Shown: positions 45,643-54,446 of the stretch, one piece after another
How positions within the stretch are numbered: position 1 is the first letter of the stretch
Layout of the letters: each line of letters opens with the position of its first letter
Assembly (NCBI RefSeq): GCF_900094585.1
Contig: NZ_FMAG01000003.1
Location: forward strand, 620,001-684,000
Direction of reading: 5' to 3'
DNA from: Martinezella multihospitum
GTDB lineage: Bacteria; Pseudomonadota; Alphaproteobacteria; Rhizobiales; Rhizobiaceae
Length of the DNA stretch: 64,000 nucleotides
The notes under the pieces: model-generated
What the model was told of the DNA's origin: nothing
Databases searched by the model: none
The model's input: only the letters and a program-made list of their open reading frames with translations
Position numbers and translations under genes: made by a program

Positions 45643-46560
45643 ATGAACGCCGTCGCCTACGTCACCGTTGACGTCTTCACATCCGAACGCTTCGTCGGCA
45701 ATCCCCTGGCTGTCATCCCTGATGCCCGCGGTCTCAGCAGCGACGCCATGCAGAAGATTGCAACTGAATTCTGCTATTCGGAAACGACCTTCGTGTTGCC
45801 GCCAGAGAATCCCAGCCATACGGCGCGCGTCCGCATCTTCACGCCCACGGCCGAAATCCCCTTTGCCGGTCATCCCAATGTCGGCACCGCTTTCGTTCTC
45901 GGCCAGCAGCAAGCGATCTTCGGAAAACCGACAGGCGACAGGCTGATCTTCGAAGAGGAAGCCGGGCTCGTGGAGGTCACTTTGTTGCGCGACGGTGGCG
46001 GCGTCTCCGGCGCAAGCATCCGCGCACCGGGCAGGCTTACGATCGGCGAGACCATTGCCGACGAACTGATTGCCGCTTGCGTGCAGATCGATCCGCGATC
46101 GATCCGCCACACAACCCATGTGCCGACCTTCGCATCCGTCGGCCTGCCCTTCGCCTTTGCCGAGCTGGACAGCCTCGAAACGCTTGGCAAGGCGTGGCCG
46201 AATGCGGCCATTTTCAGCGAGGCGGCAGCCCGGCACAAGGAAGACAAGACCGGCTTCTCACTTTTCCTCTACGTCCGCTCGACGGAAAATCCCTGGCATA
46301 TCCGCGCCCGCATGTTTGCCCCGCTCGACAATGTGACGGAAGACCCGGCGACAGGCAGCGCCTCCGCCGCGATCAGCGCCTATCTGACTTCCCTGCTGCC
46401 GGCGCAGGATGCGGGGGTAAAGATCACCATCGAACAGGGCGTGGAGATGGGAAGACGCAGCCTTATCGGCGTTGATGTCAGGAAATCTGCCGGCACGGTA
46501 AACGAAGTCTTGCTGTCGGGCAGCAGCGTCTCCGTCATGCGCGGAGAGATCCAACTTTAG
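45643..46560 (+). CDS. PhzF-family isomerase-like protein
   Basis: A 305-residue diaminopimelate-epimerase-fold protein. VTVDVFTSERFVGNPLAVIPDA begins the fold, and CYSETTFVLPP contains the family catalytic Glu. RIFTPTAEIPFAGHPNVGTAF and TEDPATGSASAA are diagnostic. No other phenazine genes are nearby, so the substrate is unknown and the name reflects family only. Confidence 0.9.
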   Translation: MNAVAYVTVDVFTSERFVGNPLAVIPDARGLSSDAMQKIATEFCYSETTFVLPPENPSHTARVRIFTPTAEIPFAGHPNVGTAFVLGQQQAIFGKPTGDRLIFEEEAGLVEVTLLRDGGGVSGASIRAPGRLTIGETIADELIAACVQIDPRSIRHTTHVPTFASVGLPFAFAELDSLETLGKAWPNAAIFSEAAARHKEDKTGFSLFLYVRSTENPWHIRARMFAPLDNVTEDPATGSASAAISAYLTSLLPAQDAGVKITIEQGVEMGRRSLIGVDVRKSAGTVNEVLLSGSSVSVMRGEIQL

Positions 46561-46608
46561 GCATCCGCGTGTGGCGGCGCTGAAGCCCTGAATCCAGCCT
46601 GAAATGCG

Positions 46609-46770
46609 CTAAAACGCCTCGTTGATGACAAGCGCCACGGTCCAGATGGCGAAGGCGAAGATGGCGATCTTCCAGAAATCGGCCCTGCGCTTCAGGCCCG
46701 GCAGCCCCAAAGGCTTGATGATATGCACCGCCATGGCGAGCAGGAGCAGCAGCGCTATGGCTTTTGTCAC
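46609..46770 (-). CDS. Small two-helix membrane protein
   Basis: A 53-residue frame starting GTG at 46770 and ending TAG at 46609. It encodes an N-terminal hydrophobic segment (KAIALLLLLAMAVHIIKPLG), a basic linker with RRADFWK, then a second helix (IAIFAFAIWTVALVI) and NEAF. GGGGA lies about ten bases upstream of the GTG. The length, codon use and two clean helices support a real gene. Its function is unknown. It is convergent with phzF-like and divergent from the MFS gene. Confidence 0.72.
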   Translation of the reverse strand: MTKAIALLLLLAMAVHIIKPLGLPGLKRRADFWKIAIFAFAIWTVALVINEAF

Positions 46771-46982
46771 GCTATTTTTCCCCGTTTATGCAAGAGTGAG
46801 GGCAGCCGCGACCAAAAACCGCTGCACGGCTTTCGCGATCATGCTCTAATCGTCATAGGACGGACATTTTTCCGCGCCAACAGACTGTTTCTACAGGCCG
46901 ATAGCGGCAATCCGGGACACAATCAATAGCGAAAACAGGCAGGGCGGGATCCTGTCTTATCGGCTCCCAAAAATGGAGCCGC

Positions 46983-48272
46983 ATGAAGGTGGGGAGCATG
47001 AAAAGAAACATATTGCCGGTACTCGCTCTGCTGTTCGGCACGCTGTTCCTGTTTACGGGCAACGGCCTGCACAGCCTGCTGCTGCCAGTACGCGGCACGG
47101 CGGAAGGCTATGCGACGACAACGCTCGGCCTGCTCGGCACCACCTGGGCGACCGGATTCGTGCTCGGCTGCCTGACCGCGCCGAAGCTCGTCAGACGCAT
47201 CGGCCATGTCCGGGCCTTTTCAGGCTTCATCTCCGTCATCGCCATCATCGCGCTTTTGACAGGCATCATCGTCGATGCGACCTGGTGGGTGGTGCTGCGT
47301 GCCGTGACCGGCTTCTGCACCGCCGGCACCTCGATGATTATCGAGAGCTGGCTCAACGAACGTGCCACCAACGAAAGCCGCGGCGCGATCTTCTCGCTCT
47401 ATATCGGCATCACCCTCATCGGCGCCGTCGCCGGCCAGATGATGGTGCCTTTCGCCGACATTCACACGCCCATCCTCTTCATGATGTGCGGCATCTGCTA
47501 TTGCGTCGCCATGCTGCCGACCACGCTGTCGACCGCCGCCTCCCCACAGCCGCTAAAGGCGGTCAGCCTCGATCTGAAGGCGCTCTACCGCAATTCGCCG
47601 GTCGCCTCGATCGGCATCCTGCTCGTCGGCATCGCTAACGGCGCATACGGCACGCTCGGCGCCGTCTTTGGCGCCAATGCCGGCCTTTCCGAGAGCGATA
47701 TCGCGCTGATGATGAGCTTGACCATCTTTGCCGGCGCCGTCATGCAGCTGCCGGCCGGCCGCCTGTCCGATCGCATCGACCGCCGCTACGTGCTAGCCGG
47801 CATGGCCGCGATCGCAGCGATCGATGGCATTCTGCTTTTTCTTTTGAAGCCCGGCAGCCCCGTCTTCCTCATCGGCATGGTCGTCGTCTATGGCGCCGTC
47901 GCCAACACGCTCTATCCGATCGCCGTCGCCCATGCCAATGACTTCGCCGCGCCGGAGGATTTCGTCAAGGTGTCGGGCGGCCTGCTGCTGCTCTACGGTA
48001 TCGGCACGATCATCGGCCCGACGCTGAGCGGCCCGGTCATGTCCTCCATCGGCCCCTACTCGCTGTTCTTCGTCACCGCCATCGCCCATGTGCTGATTAC
48101 GTCCTATTCGATCTTCCGCAGCCGCCGCCGCGCCGCCAAGCCGGCAGGCGATCGCGATTCCTATACGACCATGCCGTCGGCCAATGCGCAGATGATCACG
48201 CCGGAGAGCATGGCGCTTGCGCGAAGCGAGACTTCAAAAAAGGACGATATAACTGTAAATTACGGCACCTGA
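46983..48272 (+). CDS. MFS transporter
   Basis: A 429-residue major facilitator with twelve predicted membrane helices, resembling the YcaD-type group. Conserved parts include GNGLHSLLLPVRG, WATGFVLGCLTAPKLVRRIG (motif A-like), RAVTGFCTAGTSMIIESWLNE and LPAGRLSDRIDRR. The ATG at 46983 has GGAG six bases upstream. The substrate is unknown. A DUF1192 gene follows after 29 bases. Confidence 0.9.
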   Translation: MKVGSMKRNILPVLALLFGTLFLFTGNGLHSLLLPVRGTAEGYATTTLGLLGTTWATGFVLGCLTAPKLVRRIGHVRAFSGFISVIAIIALLTGIIVDATWWVVLRAVTGFCTAGTSMIIESWLNERATNESRGAIFSLYIGITLIGAVAGQMMVPFADIHTPILFMMCGICYCVAMLPTTLSTAASPQPLKAVSLDLKALYRNSPVASIGILLVGIANGAYGTLGAVFGANAGLSESDIALMMSLTIFAGAVMQLPAGRLSDRIDRRYVLAGMAAIAAIDGILLFLLKPGSPVFLIGMVVVYGAVANTLYPIAVAHANDFAAPEDFVKVSGGLLLLYGIGTIIGPTLSGPVMSSIGPYSLFFVTAIAHVLITSYSIFRSRRRAAKPAGDRDSYTTMPSANAQMITPESMALARSETSKKDDITVNYGT

Positions 48273-48301
48273 TCCCTCGACAAGGGAAAGGAGGAGCCGA
48301 A

Positions 48302-48493
48302 ATGAGCATTTTCGACGATGATCGTCCCAAGCAGCCATCTGCCCACGAGATCGGCAGCGATCTGTCGCTGCTATCCGTGGACGAGCTGAAAAGCCGCGTA
48401 GCACTGCTCCAGGGCGAGATCGCCCGGCTGGAAGAGGAAATCGCCACCAAGGCCTCCGGCCGAAAGGCGGCGGATAGTCTTTTCCGCTTCTGA
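48302..48493 (+). CDS. DUF1192 family protein
   Basis: A 63-residue protein with an acidic start (MSIFDDDRPK) and an amphipathic coiled coil (LSVDELKSRVALLQGEIARL). It belongs to DUF1192, small proteins restricted to alphaproteobacteria. AAGGAGGAG precedes the ATG. It may share a transcript with the MFS gene. No function is known to me. Confidence 0.87.
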   Translation: MSIFDDDRPKQPSAHEIGSDLSLLSVDELKSRVALLQGEIARLEEEIATKASGRKAADSLFRF

Positions 48494-48595
48494 AGCGCTG
48501 TTCCAAGGTGCTTGGCCGCAGCACAAAATCTGTGCGGTGCAGTCCAGGATTAAGGCATGCTCAACCGAATATTAAGCTTTACGACATATTACTAT

Positions 48596-48702
48596 GACCA
48601 TCCAGATTCGCTCTGGACTCAGACAGTTCCTCCACTTGGCGAATTGGTCTGATTTTTCTCCCTGTTTTACCTTGAGAGCCGCTTTTGCGGCTCTTCTTTT
48701 TT
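48596..48702 (+). ncRNA. Candidate small RNA with anti-Shine-Dalgarno loop, ending in a strong terminator
   Basis: Three stem-loops follow in order: TCCAGA/TCTGGA (48601-48617), TCAGAC-AGTTC/GAATT-GTCTGA (48619-48652) with CTCCAC in its loop, then AGAGCCGC/GCGGCTCT (48675-48694) with a T-run. The loop with CCTCC and the terminator are typical of trans-acting alphaproteobacterial sRNAs. It lies in a 380-base gap between DUF1192 and rcdA. The 5' end and promoter are not clear. Confidence 0.45.
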
Positions 48703-48737
48703 GTCCTGTATCGCGGACCTCGCCGAAACTGTGGAGA

Positions 48738-48752
48738 TTAACCCTTTCTTAA
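48738..48752 (+). promoter_or_regulatory. CtrA-binding-site match upstream of rcdA
   Basis: TTAA (48738-48741), seven bases, TTAA (48749-48752) exactly match the TTAA-N7-TTAA CtrA consensus. It lies about 130 bases before the rcdA start and after the sRNA terminator. Confidence 0.6.
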
Positions 48753-48877
48753 GAATCGCCTTGCGAATTTCAGTTAAAACAACCATCTTAAAGTCATAAA
48801 AGCGGATGCCGAAAGCTCTTAGGGACTTGACCGGCTTTTCCTGAACAAAAGTGTTGCGTGAAGCAGGGATTTATTCG

Positions 48878-49393
48878 ATGTCGGAACTTGGGTTGAACAC
48901 GATCAGCTTTGCTGGCCACGCCGCATCGTCGGCGCAGTTCAGGGCACTGTATTCTGAAGGCATGTCGCTGGTCGAGGAAACTGCCGGTTATCTTGATGGT
49001 CAGGGCCGCGCCGCTTCCAAGGTTCTGCCGCGCATGGCCTCCGTACTCTACGCCGCCGAATCCATGCGGCTGACCACCCGCCTCATGCAGATGGCCTCCT
49101 GGTTGCTGCTGCAGCGCGCCGTCAACAACGGCGAAATGTCGCGCGATCAGGTATTGGCCGAAAAGAACAAGGTTCGCCTCGACGGCTTCAACGTCGACCG
49201 CACAGCACCAGGCTGGAATGACCTGCCGGAATCCTTCCGTGATCTCGTCGAGCGTTCGCTGCGCCTGCAGAACCGCGTCGCCATTCTCGATCGCGAAATC
49301 TACCGTCCGACGGAAGCTGCCATCGTTCCGGACAACCAGAACAGCGTCAAGGCGCAGCTGACCCTGCTGCAGACCGCATTTGGCGGCAACTGA
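48878..49393 (+). CDS. rcdA: DUF1465 protein, RcdA (regulator of CtrA degradation)
   Basis: A 171-residue all-helical DUF1465 protein. It has MSLVEETAGYLDGQGRAASK and a long helix MRLTTRLMQMASWLLLQRAV, as in RcdA. In Caulobacter RcdA is an adaptor that helps ClpXP degrade CtrA at the cell pole. Start at 48878 has AGGGA nine bases upstream; an earlier non-ATG start is possible. A CtrA box upstream suggests feedback. Confidence 0.87.
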   Translation: MSELGLNTISFAGHAASSAQFRALYSEGMSLVEETAGYLDGQGRAASKVLPRMASVLYAAESMRLTTRLMQMASWLLLQRAVNNGEMSRDQVLAEKNKVRLDGFNVDRTAPGWNDLPESFRDLVERSLRLQNRVAILDREIYRPTEAAIVPDNQNSVKAQLTLLQTAFGGN

Positions 49394-49419
49394 GCTTTAG
49401 ACAATCCGCAATGAATTTG

Positions 49420-49453
49420 AACCGGCCGCGCCTGACGTGGCCGGTTTTGTTTT
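49420..49453 (+). terminator. Rho-independent terminator of rcdA
   Basis: AACCGGCC (49420-49427) pairs with GGCCGGTT (49439-49446), followed by TTGTTTT. Confidence 0.8.
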
Positions 49454-49668
49454 GAGCAATCGTCCAGCCCTCAGAAAAGCCATGTGCAGAGTTAGGCCTG
49501 AAGTTGAAGCCGGGCAAAACTTGACGAATTCCGCGAAACCTCTGTAAAAAAGAGTGCCTGTCTCTCTCAAGGGATGGGCAAGCCGATATCGAATGTGCGT
49601 GGAGGACCCAATGCGCCGACTCACTTCTCACGAAAATCAAATCCGAAATTCTGAGAAGATGATGAACC

Positions 49669-51606
49669 ATGCGCACATTGAATCTGGGCATTCTCGCCCA
49701 TGTAGACGCGGGCAAGACTAGCCTTACGGAACGGCTCCTTTTTGATACCGGCATAATCGACAGGCTCGGCAGCGTCGACGCCGGCAACACGCAGACCGAT
49801 AGTCTCGAACTCGAAAGACAACGCGGCATCACCATCGCCGCGGCGGTGGTTTCCTTTACCATCGGCGGTGTGACGGTGAACCTCATCGACACGCCGGGCC
49901 ATCCGGACTTCATTGCCGAGATCGAACGGGTGCTGCAGCTGCTCGATGCGGCCGTGGTCGTCGTCTCGGCAGTCGAGGGCGTGCAATCGCAGACCCGCGT
50001 GCTTGTCAGGGCTTTGCGACGCCTCGCCATACCCTTCCTATTCTTCATCAACAAGGTCGATCGCCTCGGCGCACGCTATGATGAGGTGCTTGCGGATATT
50101 GCGACCCAGCTGGCAGTCCGCACTATTGCAATGTCAGATATCAGCGACGCCGGCAGCCGACTCGCTAGCGTGGAAGCTGCCGATATCGGGAGCGATCCCC
50201 ACTTCTCGCGCCTGTGCGAAGCACTTTCAATCAACGACGAGGCTTTGCTGGAAGATTACGTTCTGGCTTCCGAGCGCCTGACACGGCAAAGGTTGGAGCA
50301 AGCCTTAGCCGATCAGGTAGCGAAGTCCTCGATCCATCCGGCATTTGCCGGTGCGGCGACGCGGGGTCTCGGGATCTCTGCCCTGATGTCGGCAATCGAA
50401 ACCCTGCTGCCGAGCCGGCAACCGAACCATGACGGTCCGGTTGCCGGGACGATCTTCAAGATCGAACGCGGCTGGGGCGGCGAGAAGCTCGCCTATCTCT
50501 ATCTGGCATCGGGCACGATCAACCTTCGAGATGACATCGAAACTCGCCACGGCCCGGCAAAGATCGGCAGTCTTCAACTTTTCAGGGACGGCAGGGCGGA
50601 CAAGGTGGCGCAGGTCCACGCGGGGCAGATCGTCAAGGTCGCCGGCCTCTCGAATGTCCGTATCGGCGATTGGATCGGCATCGAAAGCCCACCCGGTACG
50701 CTCCGCCACTTCGCGCCACCCACCCTGGAAACCCGCATCCGCCCGATGCGCCTTTCGGAAAATGCAGCTCTCTGGCTGGCTCTGGGTCAACTCACAGAGC
50801 AGGATCCGCTCATCAACCTGCGCACCAATGAGGAAACGGGCGACATATATGTCTCGCTCTACGGCGAGGTGCAGAAGGAGGTCATTCAGGCAACCCTCTT
50901 AAGTGAGTTCGGCCTCGACATCGCCTTCGAGGAAAGCACCGTCATCTATGTCGAGAGGCTAGCTGGAACGGGAAGCGCGGTCGAGCTGATATTCAAGGAG
51001 CCCAATCCGTTTCTCGCAACGGTCGGCTTGCGCGTCGAGCCGCGGCCGGAAGGCGCCGGCAACAGCTTTGCCCTGGAGGTGGATGTCGGCCAGATGCCTG
51101 CAAGCTTTTACCGGGCGGTCGAGGAAGCCACGTTCGAAACGCTCAGGGAAGGTCTTTTCGGCTGGCAGATTATCGACTGCCATGTTGCCATGACGGTGGC
51201 GCGGCAAAGTTCGCCGGCGAGCACGGCGGTCGATTTCCGCAAGCTGACGCCGCTGGTGCTCGCATCCGCGCTTTCATCCGCGCAGACGATCCTATGCGAG
51301 CCCATCGAGCATTTTCACGTCGAGATACCGGCAACGGCATTGGCTGGCGTGCACAGCCTGCTCGCGAAATCCGGCGCATCGATGAGAAAATCGCTGATCG
51401 ATGATGGATTGGCCCGGCTGGAAGGCACGGTGGCATCATCGATGATCCAGACCATCCAAAGGCAATTGCCGGGATTGTCGGGTGGAGCGGGGATCCTGGA
51501 TCACGCCTTCGATCACTATGCGCCGCTATCGGGTCCGCACCATGTACGGGAGCGCGCAGCAGCAAATCCGTTCGACCGTGCCGATTACCTGCGGCGCATC
51601 CGATGA
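49669..51606 (+). CDS. TetM-family ribosomal protection protein (EF-G-like GTPase)
   Basis: A 645-residue translation-factor GTPase of the Tet(M)/Tet(W)/Otr(A) type. G1 is AHVDAGKTSLTERLL, G2 has RGITIAAA, G3 is DTPGHPDF and G4 is NKVD. Domains II-V follow in the order of EF-G, including a C-terminal region with VAMTVARQSSPASTAVDF. These proteins remove tetracycline from ribosomes. A chromosomal copy in a soil bacterium may be intrinsic and its activity is untested. The final residues seem poorly conserved. No mobile element adjoins it. Confidence 0.88.
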   Translation: MRTLNLGILAHVDAGKTSLTERLLFDTGIIDRLGSVDAGNTQTDSLELERQRGITIAAAVVSFTIGGVTVNLIDTPGHPDFIAEIERVLQLLDAAVVVVSAVEGVQSQTRVLVRALRRLAIPFLFFINKVDRLGARYDEVLADIATQLAVRTIAMSDISDAGSRLASVEAADIGSDPHFSRLCEALSINDEALLEDYVLASERLTRQRLEQALADQVAKSSIHPAFAGAATRGLGISALMSAIETLLPSRQPNHDGPVAGTIFKIERGWGGEKLAYLYLASGTINLRDDIETRHGPAKIGSLQLFRDGRADKVAQVHAGQIVKVAGLSNVRIGDWIGIESPPGTLRHFAPPTLETRIRPMRLSENAALWLALGQLTEQDPLINLRTNEETGDIYVSLYGEVQKEVIQATLLSEFGLDIAFEESTVIYVERLAGTGSAVELIFKEPNPFLATVGLRVEPRPEGAGNSFALEVDVGQMPASFYRAVEEATFETLREGLFGWQIIDCHVAMTVARQSSPASTAVDFRKLTPLVLASALSSAQTILCEPIEHFHVEIPATALAGVHSLLAKSGASMRKSLIDDGLARLEGTVASSMIQTIQRQLPGLSGGAGILDHAFDHYAPLSGPHHVRERAAANPFDRADYLRRIR

Positions 51607-51628
51607 GGTGCCGCACACTGTATCAATG

Positions 51629-51662
51629 CAAAAAAGCCCGGCCAAGCCGGGCTCTTTTCAAA
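51629..51662 (-). terminator. Rho-independent terminator of rpmE (bidirectional)
   Basis: On the minus strand AGCCCGGC-TTGG-GCCGGGCT is followed by TTTTTT, an ideal terminator for rpmE. It lies at the convergent end shared with the TetM-like gene, so it may serve both. Confidence 0.82.
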
Positions 51663-51680
51663 CAGCAAATCGCGGAGCGA

Positions 51681-51902
51681 TTAGATGCCGAGACCGCCGA
51701 AGCGCTTGTTGAACTTCGAAACGCGGCCGGCACGGTCCATCATCTGCTGGTTGCCGCCGGTCCAGGCCGGATGGGACTTGGAGTCGATTTCGAGGTTCAT
51801 GACAGCGCCTTCGGAACCCCAGGTCGAGCGGGTTTCGTATTCGGTGCCGTCGGTCATGACCACCTTGATGGTGTGGTAGTCGGGATGGATGTTGGCCTTC
51901 AT
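51681..51902 (-). CDS. rpmE: 50S ribosomal protein L31
   Basis: A 73-residue bL31. [21 protein letters not shown] is the conserved start, and [21 protein letters not shown] is the conserved end. It lacks the CxxC zinc motif of the C+ form, as expected of this long alphaproteobacterial type. The ATG at 51902 is chosen on homology. It is divergent from an ABC exporter gene. Confidence 0.95.
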   Translation of the reverse strand: MKANIHPDYHTIKVVMTDGTEYETRSTWGSEGAVMNLEIDSKSHPAWTGGNQQMMDRAGRVSKFNKRFGGLGI

Positions 51903-52095
51903 AACAATCTTCCTGTCATGCCAGGGTCCATTTGTCGCAAGCCATTGCGGCAACCGAACCGATTGAATAAATGAAGCCGCAGTCCGTTAAAGGCCACGGC
52001 TTCCAATTAAGATGGCGTGCCTATACATGAAGGCAGCGGCGATAACAAGGGGCGAAAACGTCAAGCCCCTTGCTGATATGGGGATTGGAGACGAC

Positions 52096-53898
52096 TTGTC
52101 AGAGACTGGCCAGGCTGAGGAAAAGAAAAACCGTTCGATCCGCCCTCTCGGACGACTGACGCCATACCTCAGACGATATCGGGGCATGGTGGCCGGGGCA
52201 ATCATATCGCTCGTCATCGCTGCCGTTACCTCGCTTGCTCTGCCGGTCGCCGTCCGCCGCATGATCGATCACGGCTTCGATCAGGCCGACCGCGGTCTGA
52301 TCGACAGCTATTTCGTGGCGATCATGATCATGGCCCTGCTGCTCGCGGCAGCGAGCGCGCTGCGCTATTACTTCGTCATCTCCATCGGCGAGCGCATCGT
52401 CTCTGACATGCGCCGCGAGGTCTTCGACCACGTGACGCGCCTGTCGCCCTCCTTCTTCGATGTCAACCAGTCGGGCGAGATCGTCTCGCGGCTGACGGCC
52501 GATACGACACAGATCAAGTCCGCGGTCGGCGCCACGGCCTCCGTCGCACTGCGCAACCTCATCCTCTGTCTCGGCGCCGTGATCATGATGATCGTCACCA
52601 GCCCGAAACTCTCGAGCATCGTCCTGATCGCAATCCCGATCATTGTCCTGCCGCTGGTCAGTTTCGGCCGTTCGGTGCGCAAGCGCTCGCGCGCCGCACA
52701 GGAGACGCTGGCGCAGGCATCGGCCTATGCCAACGAGACCATCGCGGCCAACCGCACCATTCAAGCCTATAACGGCGAGGACGCTGCGGCGCAGCGCTAT
52801 GGCAGTGCCGTCGAGGATGCCTATCAGGCGGCGCGCGCGGCGATCAAATCCCGTTCGCTGCTGACGGGCTTCGCCATTGCCATGGTCTTCGGCAGCATCG
52901 TCGCGGTTCTCTGGGTCGGTGCGCAGAACGTGCTTGCCGGCACAATGTCGGCCGGCACGCTCGGCCAGTTCCTGCTCTATTCGGTCATTGCCGGCTCGTC
53001 GCTGGGATCGCTGTCTGAAGTCTGGGGCGAGCTGTCGCAGGCTGCCGGTGCTGCCGACCGCCTGGGCGAGCTGCTTGCCGAAGTCTCACCCATCGCCGCC
53101 CCCGCCAATCCCCTGCCCTTGCCGCAGCCGGCGCAGGGCCGCGTGGAATTCTCCGATGTTCACTTCTTTTACCCGTCGCGACCAAACAGATCGGCGCTGC
53201 ATGGGCTCACCTTCTCCGTGAAGCCGGGGGAGACGGTCGCGATCGTCGGCGCGTCGGGTGCCGGCAAGAGCACCATCTTTTCGCTGCTGCTCCGCTTCTA
53301 CGATCCGCAGAAGGGCCGCGTCGCCCTGGATGGCGTCGATGCGCGCGACGTCCTGCCGGATGCGCTGCGCGAGCGCATCGCCATCGTTCCTCAGGACACC
53401 ACGATCTTTGCCGCCTCCATCCATGACAACATCGCCTTCGGTCGCCCTGGCGCCTCGCGCGACGACGTGCGCGCCGCTGCCATCGCCGCACAGGCGGACG
53501 AATTCATTTCCCGCCTGGAAAAGGGCTACGACACCGAGGTCGGCGAGCGCGGCGTCACCCTTTCCGGTGGCCAGCGTCAGCGCGTCGCCATTGCCCGCGC
53601 CATCCTGAAGAACGCACCGGTCCTGCTGCTCGACGAAGCAACCTCCGCGCTCGATGCCGAAAGCGAGACCCTTGTTCAGAAGGCTCTGGAGGGTTTGATG
53701 GAGGCGCGCACGACGCTCGTCATCGCCCATCGCCTGGCGACCGTGCTCAAGGCCGACCGCATTCTGGTGCTGGATCAGGGCCGCATCGTCGAGGAAGGCA
53801 CGCATCAGAGCCTGATCCGCCACGGCGGTATCTATGCGAAGCTCGCCCGCCTGCAATTCGATGCCGGCATCGAGGAACATATGCTCATCGCGAAATAG
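52096..53898 (+). CDS. ABC exporter, fused permease and ATPase
   Basis: A half-size type-1 ABC exporter of about 600 residues. Six membrane helices occupy residues roughly 20-320. The ATPase has Walker A GASGAGKST, signature LSGGQRQRVAIARAI and Walker B VLLLDEATSALD. I favour the TTG at 52096 because GGAG lies five bases upstream; an ATG at 52012 has no such site. The family is MsbA/lipid-A-exporter-like, and the substrate is unknown. Confidence 0.88.
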   Translation: MSETGQAEEKKNRSIRPLGRLTPYLRRYRGMVAGAIISLVIAAVTSLALPVAVRRMIDHGFDQADRGLIDSYFVAIMIMALLLAAASALRYYFVISIGERIVSDMRREVFDHVTRLSPSFFDVNQSGEIVSRLTADTTQIKSAVGATASVALRNLILCLGAVIMMIVTSPKLSSIVLIAIPIIVLPLVSFGRSVRKRSRAAQETLAQASAYANETIAANRTIQAYNGEDAAAQRYGSAVEDAYQAARAAIKSRSLLTGFAIAMVFGSIVAVLWVGAQNVLAGTMSAGTLGQFLLYSVIAGSSLGSLSEVWGELSQAAGAADRLGELLAEVSPIAAPANPLPLPQPAQGRVEFSDVHFFYPSRPNRSALHGLTFSVKPGETVAIVGASGAGKSTIFSLLLRFYDPQKGRVALDGVDARDVLPDALRERIAIVPQDTTIFAASIHDNIAFGRPGASRDDVRAAAIAAQADEFISRLEKGYDTEVGERGVTLSGGQRQRVAIARAILKNAPVLLLDEATSALDAESETLVQKALEGLMEARTTLVIAHRLATVLKADRILVLDQGRIVEEGTHQSLIRHGGIYAKLARLQFDAGIEEHMLIAK

Positions 53899-54006
53899 CG
53901 ATAACCGGGCAAATCGTGCCAAATACAACCTTGTGGAAATAGTTTCAAAGTTGAGCTAGATTTTCAGCGTTATCCCGCGCTGACGCGATTCTAGGAGACG
54001 AGAACC

Positions 54007-54195
54007 ATGTATAAATTTGAAGTCTACAAGGACAAGGCCGGCGAGTTTCGCTTCCGCTTCAAGGCCTCGAACGGCGAAACCATGTTCGGTTCGGAAGGCT
54101 ATAAGGCGAAGGCCTCGGCCCTGCATGCCATCGAGTCGATCAAGGCTCACGTCGGCGGTGCCGTCATCGACGACCAGACCATCGCCACCGCATAA
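54007..54195 (+). CDS. YegP family protein (DUF1508)
   Basis: A 62-residue protein with one DUF1508 unit: FEVYKDKAGEFRFRFKASNGE followed by EGYKAKASALHAIESIK. It is a beta-rich fold of unknown role. Many members have two units; this one has one. A terminator follows directly. Confidence 0.9.
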   Translation: MYKFEVYKDKAGEFRFRFKASNGETMFGSEGYKAKASALHAIESIKAHVGGAVIDDQTIATA

Positions 54196-54230
54196 TCCTT
54201 CGCGTCACGTATTTGCTGTAAAGCCACTCA

Positions 54231-54273
54231 CGGCCGGCTGCCCATCGGGCACGCCGGCCGTTTTGGTTTTTCA
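54231..54273 (+). terminator. Terminator downstream of yegP
   Basis: CGGCCGGC-TGCCC-ATC-GGGCA-CGCCGGCCG (54231-54260) is a strong stem with a three-base loop, followed by TTTTGGTTTTT. Confidence 0.85.
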
Positions 54274-54303
54274 GCTACGCGCTTCAAAAAATCTTTCCGC
54301 CAG

Positions 54304-54340
54304 TGTCGAATTCACGCGGGCTCGCGGTTCATTATGTCGA
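54304..54340 (+). promoter_or_regulatory. Two TGTCGA boxes upstream of the DGPF/ECF42 operon
   Basis: TGTCGA occurs at 54304-54309 and 54335-54340, 31 bases apart, about 110-140 bases before the DGPF-protein gene. TGTCGA is, as I recall, the -35 motif of ECF42 promoters. The -10 partner is not perfect. Confidence 0.4.
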
Positions 54341-54446
54341 AGCGGCAGGAAGCCGTTTTGCCAGCGGTGTTGTATATTCCGGAATTCAGCTTTCCGGGGT
54401 TACGCCGTCCGGCCGTCGTCAAAACTGCAAATGGGAGACTTATCTC

